A stretch of DNA of 64,000 bases, taken from Silene latifolia (taxonomy: Eukaryota > Streptophyta > Magnoliopsida > Caryophyllales > Caryophyllaceae). Made by a program: the position numbers and the translations under genes. Under the pieces are notes generated by a model, which did not search any database, had not been told where the DNA came from, and saw only the letters and a program-made list of their open reading frames with translations. Positions 47,938-60,927 of the stretch are shown here, piece after piece (position 1 is the stretch's first letter; each line of letters begins with the position of its first letter). The stretch is taken from the NCBI RefSeq assembly GCF_048544455.1, contig NC_133538.1, positions 38,172,969 through 38,236,968 on the forward strand, in the 5' to 3' direction.

Positions 47938-50914
47938 GAGCCCCCACTTTGACTGAGGCTTGGACAAGGCGAAAGTCAAAGTATACCCCAGGTCCCTTTC
48001 GACCTGAGGATTCTTCGGGTCGTTTATAGTCCATTAGACTTGCGTATATAAGCTCGCCAGCCATAAGAAGAGATCTTACCTGAAACTTCGTTAAGGATTG
48101 ACTCTTGCTTCTGTTGTGTCAAATTATCGTCATTGATCGTCGATCCATAAATTGCATATATGGTGGATTGAGCCTTATCCTTAGGTGCCTACGTATCCGT
48201 TTCTGACGGAATCAAACCCGCGTCGTAGTTCGGCAACTGCTGACACATGCCCAAAGTTTATCATCTGCTGGCGTATATCCAAAATTCATCATCTGCTGAC
48301 ATTTGCCCAAAATTTATCATCTGCTGGCGCTTGTCCGAATGGGACGGGACTTTCCAAGGAGGTTGCCGCCACTTTCATCATTTGCTTTCAGCTACGGAAT
48401 TCTTCCATTTCATACTCTTGTATTGAATTGAATTCTGAGTGGATGTCATCCTTTTCATCTTGATAATGGTCTCTCGAAGCCAACGGCCAGAGCCCCCTTA
48501 TTCTGAATGGCTCTAAAGTCGAAAACTTTAGAGCCCCCAGTTGAAGCATATCCTGCTATATTTGAAACATAGAAAATGTACTAGCAATAATCATCACATA
48601 AGCACATTTGTATCATCGATCTTGAAATTGGATTATTTGAAATACTGGGTCATCGACTCGAGAATTGAATTTGAAAATTTTGAATAATTGGGCCATCGAC
48701 CCGAAGTTTAAATTTGACATCACTTGGTATGTTGGGCCATCGACCCGCAAAGATTCTATTACTGAATGATTGGGTCATCGATCCGCAAAGATTCTATTAC
48801 TTGGATCATCTATCCGCAATTCGCAAAAGGTAGTTTTTGAAATTTTGAAATTTTTGGAATTTTGGAATTTTTGAAATCAAACCTTGATGGGTGAGCATGA
48901 AATACAACACAGACGCTCTGTATGACTCGTAAACAACGTGGGCGTAGCCCGCTACCGTAAAACAAAAAAAATAAAATAAAACCGTAAGTGTGCACGGGCT
49001 TTAATTCAAATATGGACTTGCTGGGGGTAGAAAGGTAAATTGGCCATTCTGATGCCAAAAGATGGCAAATGGTAATCACAAGGTCGTCGAACTTGGGACG
49101 GAGATATCGTATGGCATGGGCGTGCTCCCGAGGGCACATGGGGATCAAGATCACTTGGCATTGACAAGGTGGATTAAACTCACAGAGCAACAACGTTGGC
49201 TTCGCCCGACACTAAACACAGACTGATTTTATGAGAACAGTTGGACACCACACATCACTCTTGTTGGGAACATTCTGCCACTCTTCTCCTCGCCTCATTT
49301 CTTTTCAGCGAGTATTCATCATTTCTTGCCACCGCCTTCTTTCTTTTCAGCGGGCTTTTACTATTTTTCTTCCACGCCTTCTTTCTTTTCAGCGGGTTTT
49401 TCATATTTTCTGTTCCCAACACAAACCCGCATCTATGTGACTCAGCATCTTTGCCTACACCGTTAGATAAAGCTCATTCTGAGACTTGACACTACTTATC
49501 TGAACCTATATCCTTATCATAGCCTACATCGAGTACTAAGACCAACTCAAACAAAGGTGGCTTCATTTGGACTTGGTTAAGACCCGTAATAAACCGACAA
49601 GATGACAACTTGGTTGATGAGTGGATTGAATCCTTTAATCTGAAGGACTGCCTACGTATTCGCGTGAAGCGAAATCAAATCCGACGTAGTTCGATCAAGG
49701 TGCATTAAATTGGCATTTTGATTGTGTGTATACACTCGAAGGTTTCACCTAAAGTATCATGTCGTATCCCATTCTAGCCTGTAAGGTACTGTTAAATCCC
49801 GTGTCTAGAGTTGGTACAAAAGGTTATGGTTCTTTGGGATGTGGAGCTTGGTAAAAATAAGTTTGCAAGGTAAACTATCATTCTGAAGGTTCGTTTTGTG
49901 GTGCTAAGGCCAAGGGCTATGGCTTATAACGTGGTTGGAAATGGTGTCTCGGGTTTGATGAAATCCGAGTGCAAATGGGTTGGAAAACAATGTGGGTTCA
50001 AATCTCCATATCTGGACCCTAAAGGCCGGGTGTAACAACACAAGCGGAATGATTCTCAAAATTCCTGACTATCCCCTTGTAGCTGTCTCAGGAAAGACTT
50101 AGAAGTATGGATAACTGCTGATGGTACTACCTGACCATTTTGGCTTCGCCTTTGAACTTCGCTCAACATTTTGACATCTCTTTTTCTTTTTTCTTTTCTT
50201 TTCTTCTTCTTTTCTTTTTTTCTTTCCCTTTTTCTTTTTCTTTTTCATCTCTTTTCTCTTTCATTTTTCATTTTTTCTTTTGCTTTTTTTTTTTATCTTT
50301 TCATTCTTTTTCTTTTTTTTTTCTTCTCTTCTTGAAAATGGTCTTCTGTTCATTCCCATAGTCACAAATGGATACGCCTTAAAAACTGGGCTTCGCCAAC
50401 TAAATTGAGTTAGAATTGACAATTCCTTTTTAGAACGGGTTGATATCTTCTCTCTTCGAGAGGGGATGATTCTGTGGGAAAAAGGCTTGCCTTCCGTCAT
50501 CGATATGGAAAACAAGGAGCTAGCCCGGGTTTGTCATAGAATCATCTAAAAGCTTGTCATAAGCCTGGTTTTGATGGAGGTTTTCTACCGCCAGACATGG
50601 AATAGGTAAAGGAATCAAACACGGGATCTTACTGTACCTTACATTTTGAAACGGGACATATTTCTACCCCAGGGATGCCTTTGAGTGTGTTGTACATTTT
50701 ATCATGCTTTCGGAATGATTGAGGATTGAAAACAAGATAAATTTGGAAACGAAACTGCAACTTTTTTATTGGAATGAGAAATGCTTAACAGACTCGAATG
50801 AACGATTCCTAGGACACATCCTAGGTCATCGCGGAACAAACGACTCAAATTCAAAAAAAGAAGTTCTAGACTCGACTCGACTAAGATAAGAAAACAGATC
50901 CCGACTCATAATTT
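47938..50914 (-). other. Non-coding interior of Tat/Ogre-like element
   Basis: Polypurine tract at 47938-47952. GGGTCATCGACCCG-type words recur at 48630-48820, a Ser/Phe-type repeat at 49290-49410, and a long pyrimidine run (CTTTT) at 50160-50330. No pol domain found in either strand. Confidence 0.6.
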
Positions 50915-52330
50915 TCAAATCTGGTCTTGAGCTTTCCCTTGTTCAGCTGTCAGCTTAGATGCTTGGCTCTGATCCTTGATCCCTTTGATGGTCTGCCTCC
51001 ATCCTGAGGTAGCCCTCTGAGGATCTACGCCAGTGATGAAAGTTGGTGAATCGAATTGTCTTTTATTAACTTCGTTAACGAGAGGAGTACATTCTAGAGC
51101 AAGACTCCCGACTTGAATTTCATTCTTCGGGTTTGGCAAGAATTCAAAGCAATCCACAAATATCTTCCCGATGAACACCCTTTTCAAGTGACATGGGCGT
51201 ATAAGATGGGAATAATCGACATTGTCTTCGACAGAAACAAAGTTGGAGTGATCGCCAAATGGATTGGTGATGTTATTAGGTTTAACAAATGCATCGGGAG
51301 CGTTCCGTTCTCAATCATGTCTTGAATTTCGTGCTTGATCGATAGCACCTTTCGATATCATGGCCTTTCCCTTGATGAAAGGCACGAGGGCATTTAGTTT
51401 ATACCATTTACTTTGTTGATCGTGGGAGGGTCCGGAGTTGGACCAATAGGCTTCAGCTTTCCTTGGGCTATGAGCCTTTGGAGAGCATATGTATAAGTGC
51501 ATCCGATATCGGTGAATGCCCTAGGTGTTTGGCGTTGCGACTTCTTCGATTGCCCTTCTAAGAGATTGATGGCTTCATCAATATGGGTCGTTCTTCAGGG
51601 CCTTTCCCTTAGACGATGAGGCCCCTTGGTACCCTTTCGGCTTTTCAGCCTCTGCCTTATGACATCATCTTCTACCTTTATCCCGATTCTTATCAATTCT
51701 TTGAAAGAGCCAAAATTCGGTATTTCGAGCATTGCGGTAAATAGGTCGTAGATTCTTTACGAACTTATCTACCATTTCAACTTCATCAGGCTTCTTGGCT
51801 AATTTCACGCTTTCAGCGCGCCATCTTGCAATGAATTCAAGAAAAGCCTTCTTTTTCTTTCCGTGTCATCACCTCCAATGTTCTTATGTTGGTTTGAATC
51901 TCGACATTATCAAAGATAGTGCTTGCAGAACTCCACCGTAATATCTTCGAAAGTGGGGAAGTTCTTAAGGTCCAGATTGTAGAACCACGCCTTCGGTGTT
52001 CATCCGAGATTGAGCGAAAATTTCAGAGCATATCGCAGGTACTCCCTTCAATGCTAAGTACCCCTTATAGGCCTTAACATGGTGGACCGGATCTTCTGTG
52101 CCCTTAAACTTTGGGATATCGGTGAGTACCATGTTTGTGGGCAACTTATCTGGCCGAATCGGGGCATAGGCCCTAGCATTTTCGTAGTGGATGTTCTTCC
52201 CCTGGGAGAGTTTCAGGCGGTCTTCAATGAATTTGAACCGTTTCTCCGGATCGAGTCAGGTGGGGTAGATGAAGAGGAATCTTCACCCTGACTTGGATTC
52301 GATCGCATCCATTCTAGTCATCATGAGGTT
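50915..52330 (-). pseudogene. Tat/Ogre gag remnants
   Basis: Reading the minus strand with shifts: ENARAYAPIRPDKLPTNMVL, IPKFKGTEDPVHHVKAYKGY, LALKGVPA, KNFPTFEDITVEFCKHY, then FIARWRAESVKLAKKPDEVE and MVDKFVKNLRP, then YALQRLIAQGKLKPIGPTP and KHEIQDMIENGTL. The last open part (50915-51187) begins FIGKIFVDCFEFLPNPKNEI. This order is the gag of the Tat lineage. There are at least four frameshifts or stops. Confidence 0.75.
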
Positions 52331-53463
52331 CACGGCCTCGGTGAGCTTGTTAACAAAGATCTTCCATTGCTTGACGTCGGGTTTTTGGCGGCCTTTCTAC
52401 AAGAAAACCCCGTACTGAGTCAATATTTAAAGTAAGAGCCCCTGCACACTTAAGGACACGACCCCAACTTGACTCAAATAAAGACTCGACTTGAGACTGA
52501 CTAACCAAAGGTTCGACTCACGGTTGGATTTAGACCTTGATTCATTTTAGACTCGACAAGACGACATGACTCAAGCTGTCATAGCACGATTCTAAACCGG
52601 ACTCGGTGTGACTAAAACCCTTGACTGGACCAACATAGTCCTTAGGTTCGGGTGAAACGTCCTAAAGGGCCTAGCTTGGACGTGTCTGTGGACTATCCTA
52701 GACCAAATGGTCGACCAACATGACTCAAAGCCCAAGAGGTGAGCTTGGGTGACCCAACAGGGTCATGTTCTAGACTCTTAGAACGAAACACACCCGGCCT
52801 AACACGGCCATGACCTGGACACGACTCGACGCATTTCATGCTTGGTTGAGGTTCGAGAGGCATTTTGGATTGGTTTTGAAAAAAAACGAAAGATTGATTC
52901 GAAAATGAGATTTGAAATGGGCAGCATGCCGGCTATAAAAGCTCATTTTGGGCCGAAAATTTCTAGTCCTATTTGGGCAGCATTCCGCGTTTTTAAAACC
53001 ATGCTAATTTTGAAAGTAAGTTGTTCAAAAGTTCGGTTTTGAAATGGACATGGAAAATTTTGAAAAGACTCGGGAAAACAACTTGCACATTGTCATTCTC
53101 ATGTTATAAGGATGTATGCTCCTAGACATCTCTAAGTCTCGGCAAGTCTTCTACAAGAAGGTCTATGCCCTCCATCCTTTTCCGGTCTTATAGAACAAGG
53201 TGTCTTAAGGTAGAGTACCTAGAAGATCGTCCCCACCATCAAGAACCACGCGAGGTGAAGTGGAAGCGAGCAATGTGCAGCTTCCTAGCATAGTGGGACG
53301 TCGCCCCCCACGCATCACGAAGAAACGCTGGGACGGCCCGGGCAAGTCCTTAAGGGTTTATGCATGAATCGTAGCACTATGAGTAATGTTTTACTTTCCA
53401 ACACTTTCTTTTCAAGTTTCACCTCGGAGGAAAAGACCCTAGAAACAAAGTGTAACTAGTCCT

Positions 53464-53486
53464 CTTTTCCCCAGTGAGTCGCCAAA
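53464..53486 (-). other. Primer binding site region
   Basis: The minus strand after the 5' LTR reads TTTGGCGACTCACTGGGGAA. TGGCGACTC is the kind of PBS described for Tat/Ogre elements (tRNA-Arg); the tRNA match was not verified. Confidence 0.6.
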
Positions 53487-56400
53487 CGTGGACAAGGCCC
53501 TCGGAATCCGCTGCGTCCGCGGGATCCACACTAGGCATAATCGACTCGAGGTTCTTTCGAATCGAATTAAGACATATTAGAGTCGCCACAAAGTTTTTTG
53601 GGAACTTGGAACCGTTCAAGTCAACTTTACACCTTTCATCGAAAAGCATAAAGCCAATCGACTACGAGTGATTAAAGATAAAGACTTGTACCCTATATCA
53701 CTCGATTTGAATGACTCTCGTAATCCAATGGTATTTAGACGGATCCACAAACCATAGATCTTGAGTAAGGGGTGACGGTACGTGTTGGGAAGCCCATAAG
53801 GACACCCAACCCCGCCCGTCAATAACGGCCTCTACTAAGTCAAGTATGGATTTCAAACAAGGTCATAGCTACTACGATATATGAAATGCAAACATCGTTT
53901 TAACCCTAACATGTGAAGTTTCTATGTCGATTTAGATGCAACTAAACTAACTTTGTCAAAGTTGTAATTTAGCATGTGGGTTGATTGATCTAAGCAACAT
54001 ATAAACGAAAGCAAACAAGGCTTAGGGGGAATGGGATCTACCTATTACAAACAAGGCATTTCACGCCGACGCAACAATAAATTAAAGATACAACTCGATC
54101 TAAATATAATTGCTACATACAGAACCGTACACGACACATTACACGGCCAATCGGCCTAGAAACCCCGCACAAGAAAGAGGGTGGCCCACGGCTTACATGA
54201 CTCACGGCCTTGGGTCACTCCTCGTGATGTGTGCTTTCACTTAATCTCATCGAATTAGACATAGGGCTACGCACCAAAGCATGCATTAGCATAAACCGGG
54301 CCATGTTGCTTTAAACAACATGCGATTTACTACGCTCTTACATGCATTGGGACACAACCATCTAACCAAACAAAACTAAGGTTTTTGAAAGAGGTTTTGA
54401 CTCGATAAAGGGAAACTAACTTGAAAATTACAACTCGATGAACAAACGATAAATTACAAGTTATAAAGCGATAAAGAACAAGCGATTCATAAAACGGACG
54501 AAACCAGAAGGACCAAAAGACACGGCCAAATCACGGCCAAACCAAACACGGCTACCCTAGGTCCTAGGTCAGGTTCATTAGTCAGATCAAATGATTGCGA
54601 AACGAACTCGAAACAAATTAGAAAACAAGTTGAAAACGACGTTGATCGGTTGAGATGATGTCGCGCAAAGGGGCATTCTACACGGCCTAAAAGGGGTCAA
54701 GTTAGGTCAAATTCGCTAATTAATTTAACTCATCGAGTTTCAATAAGAAGGTGCTAATCACGCACTCTCATACTAGCGAAAAATTATGTGAAAGAGAGAT
54801 GCATTCGATTGAATTACAGAATTGTTAGTTGATTTTAATGCTTATGTCGAAGCCACCTATCGTGTCTAATTAGGTTATTAAATTGATCTAATGTCATCTA
54901 AATAAGTTATATGTTAACAATCAGAAGTCATACTAACATGCAACGGGTCCTAAGGTGGGTCGAATTGGCCGAGATAAACAAAGGGTCAAAAACGAGGAGC
55001 GAAGTTAGAAATTCGTTTTATTTATGCCCTACCTTGAACACGAGGATATGTAAATGAGACGGGGGTGTACGACCGACTGATGTAGCGGTTTCTTTTCCCA
55101 TCTCAATTCAACGCGGGTGTTCATGGTGGTACTTTAACTCATACTCGGACTAAACTAGTTTCATAGTTAATTTACGATAAATAAAAAGCGATAAACAAAC
55201 AAAACAAACTATAAGAAAAACAAACATAAAAACGAAATAAAAAAGGAGAAAGAGGAGGATTTGCTGCACCATCAACCTACATGTATCGTTGACACCGTCT
55301 TGGGTCGTAATTGATGGTAGATTTTATCTCGAGAGGCCGTCGTCGACGAAGAAACAAAGCAAACACGCGTTTTTATCGAATCTGGACAGCGATTTCTCCC
55401 TCGTTTCACGATGAAAATTTGATTTAAAAGATGTTTTGAAAACTATAAAGAGAGGAGAACAGAGATCTTAAAGCAACCCCTGCTCGTTTTGAGTTATTGG
55501 GCACGAAAAACGAGCACAAACAAGCTGACAGACAGAATAAACACAAAACAGAGTGTATAACACTCTGTTTTTCGAGGGATTTCGTGTACTCTCAAGGGCA
55601 ATTTGGCTCGTAAATCTTTGTTTAATATGTAGATGGATGTTATATGGTTAATTTGGAACAAGAAACTCGAATTTTTATGGAGGTTTGAAGGAGGAACGAT
55701 TTGTTTTTCGAAGAGGACACACAAACTGTTCCAGTTTGGATGTCGGTTTTGTGGAGGGTTTTTGAGAGGCAATTAGGGTTTGTTTCTGGGGTTTAAATCT
55801 TGTGAGTGATGGTTGTATGTATGTAGAACTTAGAGGAATGAATGTATGGTGAAGGGTGGGTATTTATAAGGAGTTAAAGTAGGGTAAAAGGGAGGAGAGG
55901 CAGACGGGCTCGGCTGAACATAGCTGCTGTCCAGCAGCTTTTGGGGAGTTTTCTAGGGTTCGTATGGGGGGTTTTCTTGGTGGTTAAGGTAAGGTAATAT
56001 GGGTAGGATATTAGGGTATGGGTTAGGGTTAATGGGCACGGGTTTTGGTGGTATTTGGAGCGGGTTTTGGGCTCGGGATTGAGCTGCAAAACAGGGGGGC
56101 TGCTCGTGTTATGCGGGCTGTTTGGGGGTGATTTGGGGCATGATTTGGGCCGTGGTTAAGGGGGTTCGAACTGGGTTGGATGGGTAGAGGCTTAGGTTGG
56201 TTAGTGTACTCGATATTCGTGCCAACTCGTAAAGAAAACGGGCTCAAAAACCGAGCTAAAATCGAGCTCAAAAACGTGTGTTTAAAACGAGTTTTCGATT
56301 TTTAAATCGATTTTTCAAATCAATTAACACATTAAAATAAATGATTTTTCAAATCAAATATACTCATAAAAATGATTTTTCAAATCAAATATTTATTTTA

Positions 56401-56698
56401 TTTTCAATAAAATAAACTTGGGAAAATAAATTCAAAATAAAATAAAATAAATTGAATTCACCTAAAAAAAGCCATAATTTAAATATCATTTAAATTAATA
56501 AAATGAACTCACTTAAAAAAACATTAATTTAAATATCATTTAAATTAATAAAATACTTCATCGACGACGCCCATTCTACATCGTAAAACGAGCTCCAAAT
56601 AATGACAATGACAACTAAAGAATACATGTGTCCTATCATCATCGGGTGTTTGTCGGGTTCTCTATAAATTCCAATATCGACGGATACGGGTATCTACA
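53487..56698 (-). repeat. 5' LTR of Tat/Ogre-like element
   Basis: Collinear with 44727-47937. On the plus strand it ends GGGTATCTACA at 56698. Confidence 0.92.
55861..55868 (-). promoter_or_regulatory. TATA box in 5' LTR
   Basis: TATAAATA on the minus strand, in the transcribing LTR. Confidence 0.55.
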
Positions 56699-56818
56699 CT
56701 TTTTTTCCTCTTCCTTTTTTTCCTCTTCCTTTTTTTCCTTCTTCTCTTCCAGCCTTCTTTTTTGCAGCAGCTTTTCCTTTAGCTGTTCCCTTTCATTCCT
56801 GAATTTTGATATCCTCTC

Positions 56819-58600
56819 TTAGACCTCTTTTCGTACTTGATTCAAGTCGCTAAGAACAAGTATTGCACATATTTCAGCACGGTACAACATTCTTTTCCGT
56901 TCATCCCCCAGCTCAGAGTCAAAAACCTTCCCCGTGTAGAAAGCCATGTGCATCATCATGAAAACCCCACAATCCACATTTTTTGCAATGCTCTGCCATT
57001 TAAATTTCACATTCTGAAGTGGGAAACTTTCCACTTTGGAGCCTTTTGCAATTTGCATTTCTGACAACATTTTCCCCATGATATTTGTCTGCACAAAAAG
57101 TAATACTATTACTGTATCTATGTTACTGTAACAATGATTTCTAAATTTTTTAATGGAAATTTAAAGGTGTAAAATTGTTACTGTAAGTAGAGAAACTTAC
57201 CGCATTTCTTGCCATTTTTGCTTTTCGGGATCTGGCATATAAGGGTTTGTTGTCTAGGTAGTCAACGGTTTTCGACATGAAATTTATGCAAGCACAGAAA
57301 AAGTGGTCCTCCAGAATGAGTGGAATGAATATCTGCAATTAAGCAGATATATATCATTGCTAAACAGAACTTCTATACACTCTACTTATATAAGAATAAA
57401 AAAAAATATTAACTTGAAATGTGGTTTACCATATCACACGTCGAAATTCGATGGACTCGGGTTGTATTTGATCCACTGTGAAGGACAAAAAAACTTCACT
57501 TTCTAAATGTCTGTTTTGAACGGGTTTTCCAACAGACATAGTTGCTAATTCGTCCTACAAAAATAAATATAAATACAAAGTCAATAAACATTATAGAAAC
57601 ACAAAATAAATAAGAATAAAAATTTATTTATTACGGAACATACAAATTGACCCAAGCCCATGAAGATCCTCAATGGTGTATCACTTGTCGCCTTTACTCA
57701 AGATGAGGTCATTGAGCAACATTGACCAACATTCAGTCACCATTATATAAATAAACTCACCAGGAGCCAATGAAATTAAATCTTCCCTTGGAATGAAGTG
57801 ATACTTCCCATACGAGACAAGCCTTTCCCTGTTGGAAAATGATATGTAATAGTCAGAACACCTTTTAATAGAGTAACAGTTTAACAAAGAATAACTATTC
57901 AGGTTGAAATGCAGTATTCACTTGCAAAGTAAAACGTTTACTGATGCAAGAGTAAATAAAGTACTCACGTATCTGAGAGGTTCTCGTCATCGTCGATAAA
58001 ACAATAGTCAATTGTTTCTTTCCTAACTTCAAGAATAGGCGCCATTATCTCCTTGTGTTTTATCATAGTCTTGGACACAAGTGTTAGATCCGGAGCTGGT
58101 AGGCCACATTCAATTGTGCAGCGGTAGCGAGGATCCATCACGCGCATCCAGTCTTCAGTTGTTTCGACATGTAACAAATAGTGGTCGCCAGTATCTTCGT
58201 CGTAATCGTCATACAGGATCTCATCACCGCAATCATCGACAATATCAACTTCATCATCGCCGTCATCTTCTCGCTACCTGATGCACCGAGTAGTTATTGG
58301 TTATTCGCCGCCAACCTGTCTCATCATCACCTCACTGGGTTTTTCTCCTTCCCCGCCTTTTTCATCATTCCCATCGGTGTCTTCATTACCAGTTGCTTCA
58401 TCCTCCTTACTGTTATCTTCGTTTATATCGCCAGCACTGTCTTCATCTTTATTATCATCGTTCTCTTCATCTGGTTTTTCATTCCCATCATCCTCTTCTT
58501 CATCTTTATCGTCATCTTCTTTTTCATTTCCCTCATTGGTTGGTTGGTCATCAACCTGGCCTGATGCATCATCATCGGCCTCTTCTTTGTTATCTGTGGC
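56819..58600 (-). pseudogene. Ulp1-like (C48) cysteine protease domain of MULE-borne gene
   Basis: Minus-strand exons in order. About 57969-58600: acidic linker, then HLLHVETTEDWMRVMDPRYR and VRKETIDYCFIDDDENLSD. 57687-57833: ERLVSYGKYHFIPREDLISL, TECWSMLLNDL. 57427-57555: DELATMSVGKPVQN. 57200-57335: IFIPLILEDHFFCACINFMS, KTVDYLDN. 56819-57091: KWQSIAKNVDCGVFMMMHMA. The His (EDHFF), Asp (DYLD) and Cys (NVDCGVF) match the Ulp1 catalytic triad; the residue after His is Phe, where Trp is usual. A frameshift near 57690 and a stop or shift near 58290 suggest decay. Family role: SUMO-type isopeptidase; in MULEs the role is unknown. Confidence 0.8.
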
Positions 58601-60420
58601 ACAAGTAATTGAATTGAATATAAATTACTAATGTTTTTCGGACCAACAATGCCTCATAGTTATACTAACGTGTTATCAGAATTTGCTACTTCAATTACCT
58701 TGAAGATCCTTCTTCACCGCCTCGATCGTTAGGTTCTCTTGACTTGGCCCGATGCATCATCTTGACCTCTTCCTTGTCATCTCTGTGGTAGCGATAATTG
58801 AATATATATATATATATATATCACTCAGAGACTTCGATAAAACTACGACACAAGAATAAAGATTACTATAATGATGTTACGAATAACGGTGCTAACGCAT
58901 GTTACATCGCCTAATACAACGAGTGCAAATAGATTTCTCTATTACCTTCGGAGATCCTTCTCACAAATGCCTCATTGATGGGTTGTCTTCGAGCTTGCAC
59001 GATTCATCAACTTCCGCCTCTTCCTTATCATCTGTGTCACAGGTAATTGGATTCAATATATATTAACAATTTTTCTTTGAACCAAAAAAGGCACAATAAA
59101 TACACTGTGAATTTCTGTTAAAATTACGTCACAAAGAACATTGTTCTGATTACATCCTCGACACAACGAGTTTAAATATATTCCTCAATTACCTTCAGGA
59201 GATGCCTCTTCACCGCTCACTAGTTGGGTTATCTTGGTGGCTTCGATGCATCACCTTCGGCCTCTTCCTTGTCATCTGTGTAGCAGATAATGAATGAAAA
59301 TATATTACTAAATTGTTTGTTAAAAAAGCACCCGATAGAATGAAAAAGCCTATAACAAAGATTACACTATTACCTTCACCGGATCCATGTTCGCTCGCTA
59401 GTTGTTTTGTCACCCCGCCTGACGCATCATATTCATCAAAGATCATCGTTTTCATCTAAAAGAAAAGTAATTGATTATTAGTAATTATTTGTAAAATGAA
59501 AACTCTATAACATCGATGATGTAACAGTGTTAGTGCAAGTGATTAGATTATTGTAGTATTGTTACTATATTACCTTCATCAGATGCATCTTCATCATCCT
59601 CGCCACTCCCCTCTTTGTCGTCTTCATTTTCTTCTTCTTTATCATCCTCCTCCTCTTCATCTCCGTCATCCTCTTGACCTTTGCCAGATTCATTCTCTTC
59701 ATCTGCATCATCGTCTTCATCTGCATCATCCTTTTTCTCTGCATCATCCTCTTCATCTGCATCAGAAGTAAGTAATTGAATATTATATTACTAACTATTA
59801 ATATATATAAAATATTACAGTAACAGTGTTATTGTAAAACTATAACTAAAAGAAATAACAAAAAAATCATTTACTCGATCTATTACCTTCACCAGATTGG
59901 CTTTCAACATCCTTTACATCCTCCTCTTTCTCCTCTTGGTCTTCTTCCTCTTCATCCTCCTTTTCCTTTTCATCCTGTTCATCGTCTTCCTCCTCATCGG
60001 CACTTTCTTCATCGTCATCTATGTCCGTGCCACCTTCTTGAAGCCTCTTGTTTTTAAGACGACTCTCAACATCGCCGCCATCGTCATCCCCGTCCTCATC
60101 ATCATCCTCTCCATCATCGAGTCCGTCATCATCGTTGTCATCATCGGTCCGTCCTCATCATCACTTTCCACTCCGTCCTCCATCTCATCTTGCATGTCCT
60201 CGTCATGAACCTCCTCATCCTCTTCATCATCTTCTTCATGATGTTGCTCACTTAAACCGCTTCAATACTTCCTTTACCGGGATTCTCGACTTAACTCCTA
60301 GGACTTTTCTCTGTTGGAAATGGTTCCAACTTCCTACTGACTTTGGACCTTGTATATACCGGGAAGACATTCGCCCTCCTCTTCAACGATTCACCTTTCG
60401 CACAACATCTTCGGATATTT
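58600..60420 (-). pseudogene. Acidic Asp/Glu-rich exon series of the Ulp1-like gene
   Basis: Small exons on minus, each followed by GGTAAT at the plus-strand word ATTACCTTC (58698, 58944, 59191, 59372, 59571, 59884 approx.). They encode runs of Asp/Glu with Ser/Gly (for example DDGEDDDEDGDDDG near 60100). The first four exon-intron units resemble each other in both exon and intron (AGATCC, CTTCCTTGTCATCTGTG, GTAATTGAAT), so they are tandem duplicates. Several have indels. The segment links the plant-mobile-domain-like part to the protease, and long acidic linkers are usual in such proteins. Confidence 0.6.
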
Positions 60421-60927
60421 AAGGTATTCGGGCTTTAGTGGTGATTTGTTTCGCTTTGATTTGAAAACCTTCGATTCTTGCTGAGCAAATCTCTCGTGAA
60501 CAAGGTTGGAATCCCTTCTATACATCAAAGAACATCAGGTCGGTCTCTAAGTCAATAAAAAGGAAAAGAAACGAATTAGATACCGGTTTGAGAGTTGTAA
60601 CAATTGCAGACAATTAAATTTATAAAAACAACTCACATCAACAGCTTTTTCCTTCAACTCGGCATCTGTTTCAATGCCAGGAAGCTTCTCCATCAAGATG
60701 TACTCCCTTCCCTCACTACTCTTAAGAAAAACTGCCTCGTCATCCTCACCTTCATCAGATTCTGCCCATCCTATTTACAGAAACATATTAGTAATTAGTA
60801 ATTAATATTAATAATTAACAATATAGTAAGGTAACAGTAATGTTATTACAGTAAAGCCATTACAGTAACGATATTACAGTGACCATATTACAAAGGATTT
60901 ATATTACACTCGATAAAGCCACATTAC

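Larger units (their letters stand above)
44727..56698 (-). mobile_element. Tat/Ogre-like Ty3/gypsy element with gag remnants only
   Basis: On the minus strand: 5' LTR 53487-56698, interior 47938-53486, 3' LTR 44727-47937 (LTRs about 3.2 kb). Ends TGTAGATACCCG...CTTGTCCACA. Target duplication CTTTT (44722-44726, 56699-56703). A PBS-like TGGCGACTCACTGGGG sits next to the 5' LTR and AAAGTGGGGGCTC (polypurine tract) next to the 3' LTR. The interior has degraded gag but no protease, RT, RNase H or integrase. LTRs are very similar, so insertion is recent although gag is broken. It inserted in the Lys/Glu-rich coding stretch between the two Ulp1-like copies. Confidence 0.88.

Noticed and set aside
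50140..50361. Phe/Ser-rich ORF
   Set aside because: Translation of a CTTTT-type pyrimidine run inside the retroelement interior.
58181..58631. Plus-strand hydrophobic ORFs that look like membrane proteins (also 59897-60208)
   Set aside because: They are shadows of minus-strand Asp/Glu-rich exons: GAC/GAT/GAA codons read as Val/Ile/Phe/Ser on the other strand.
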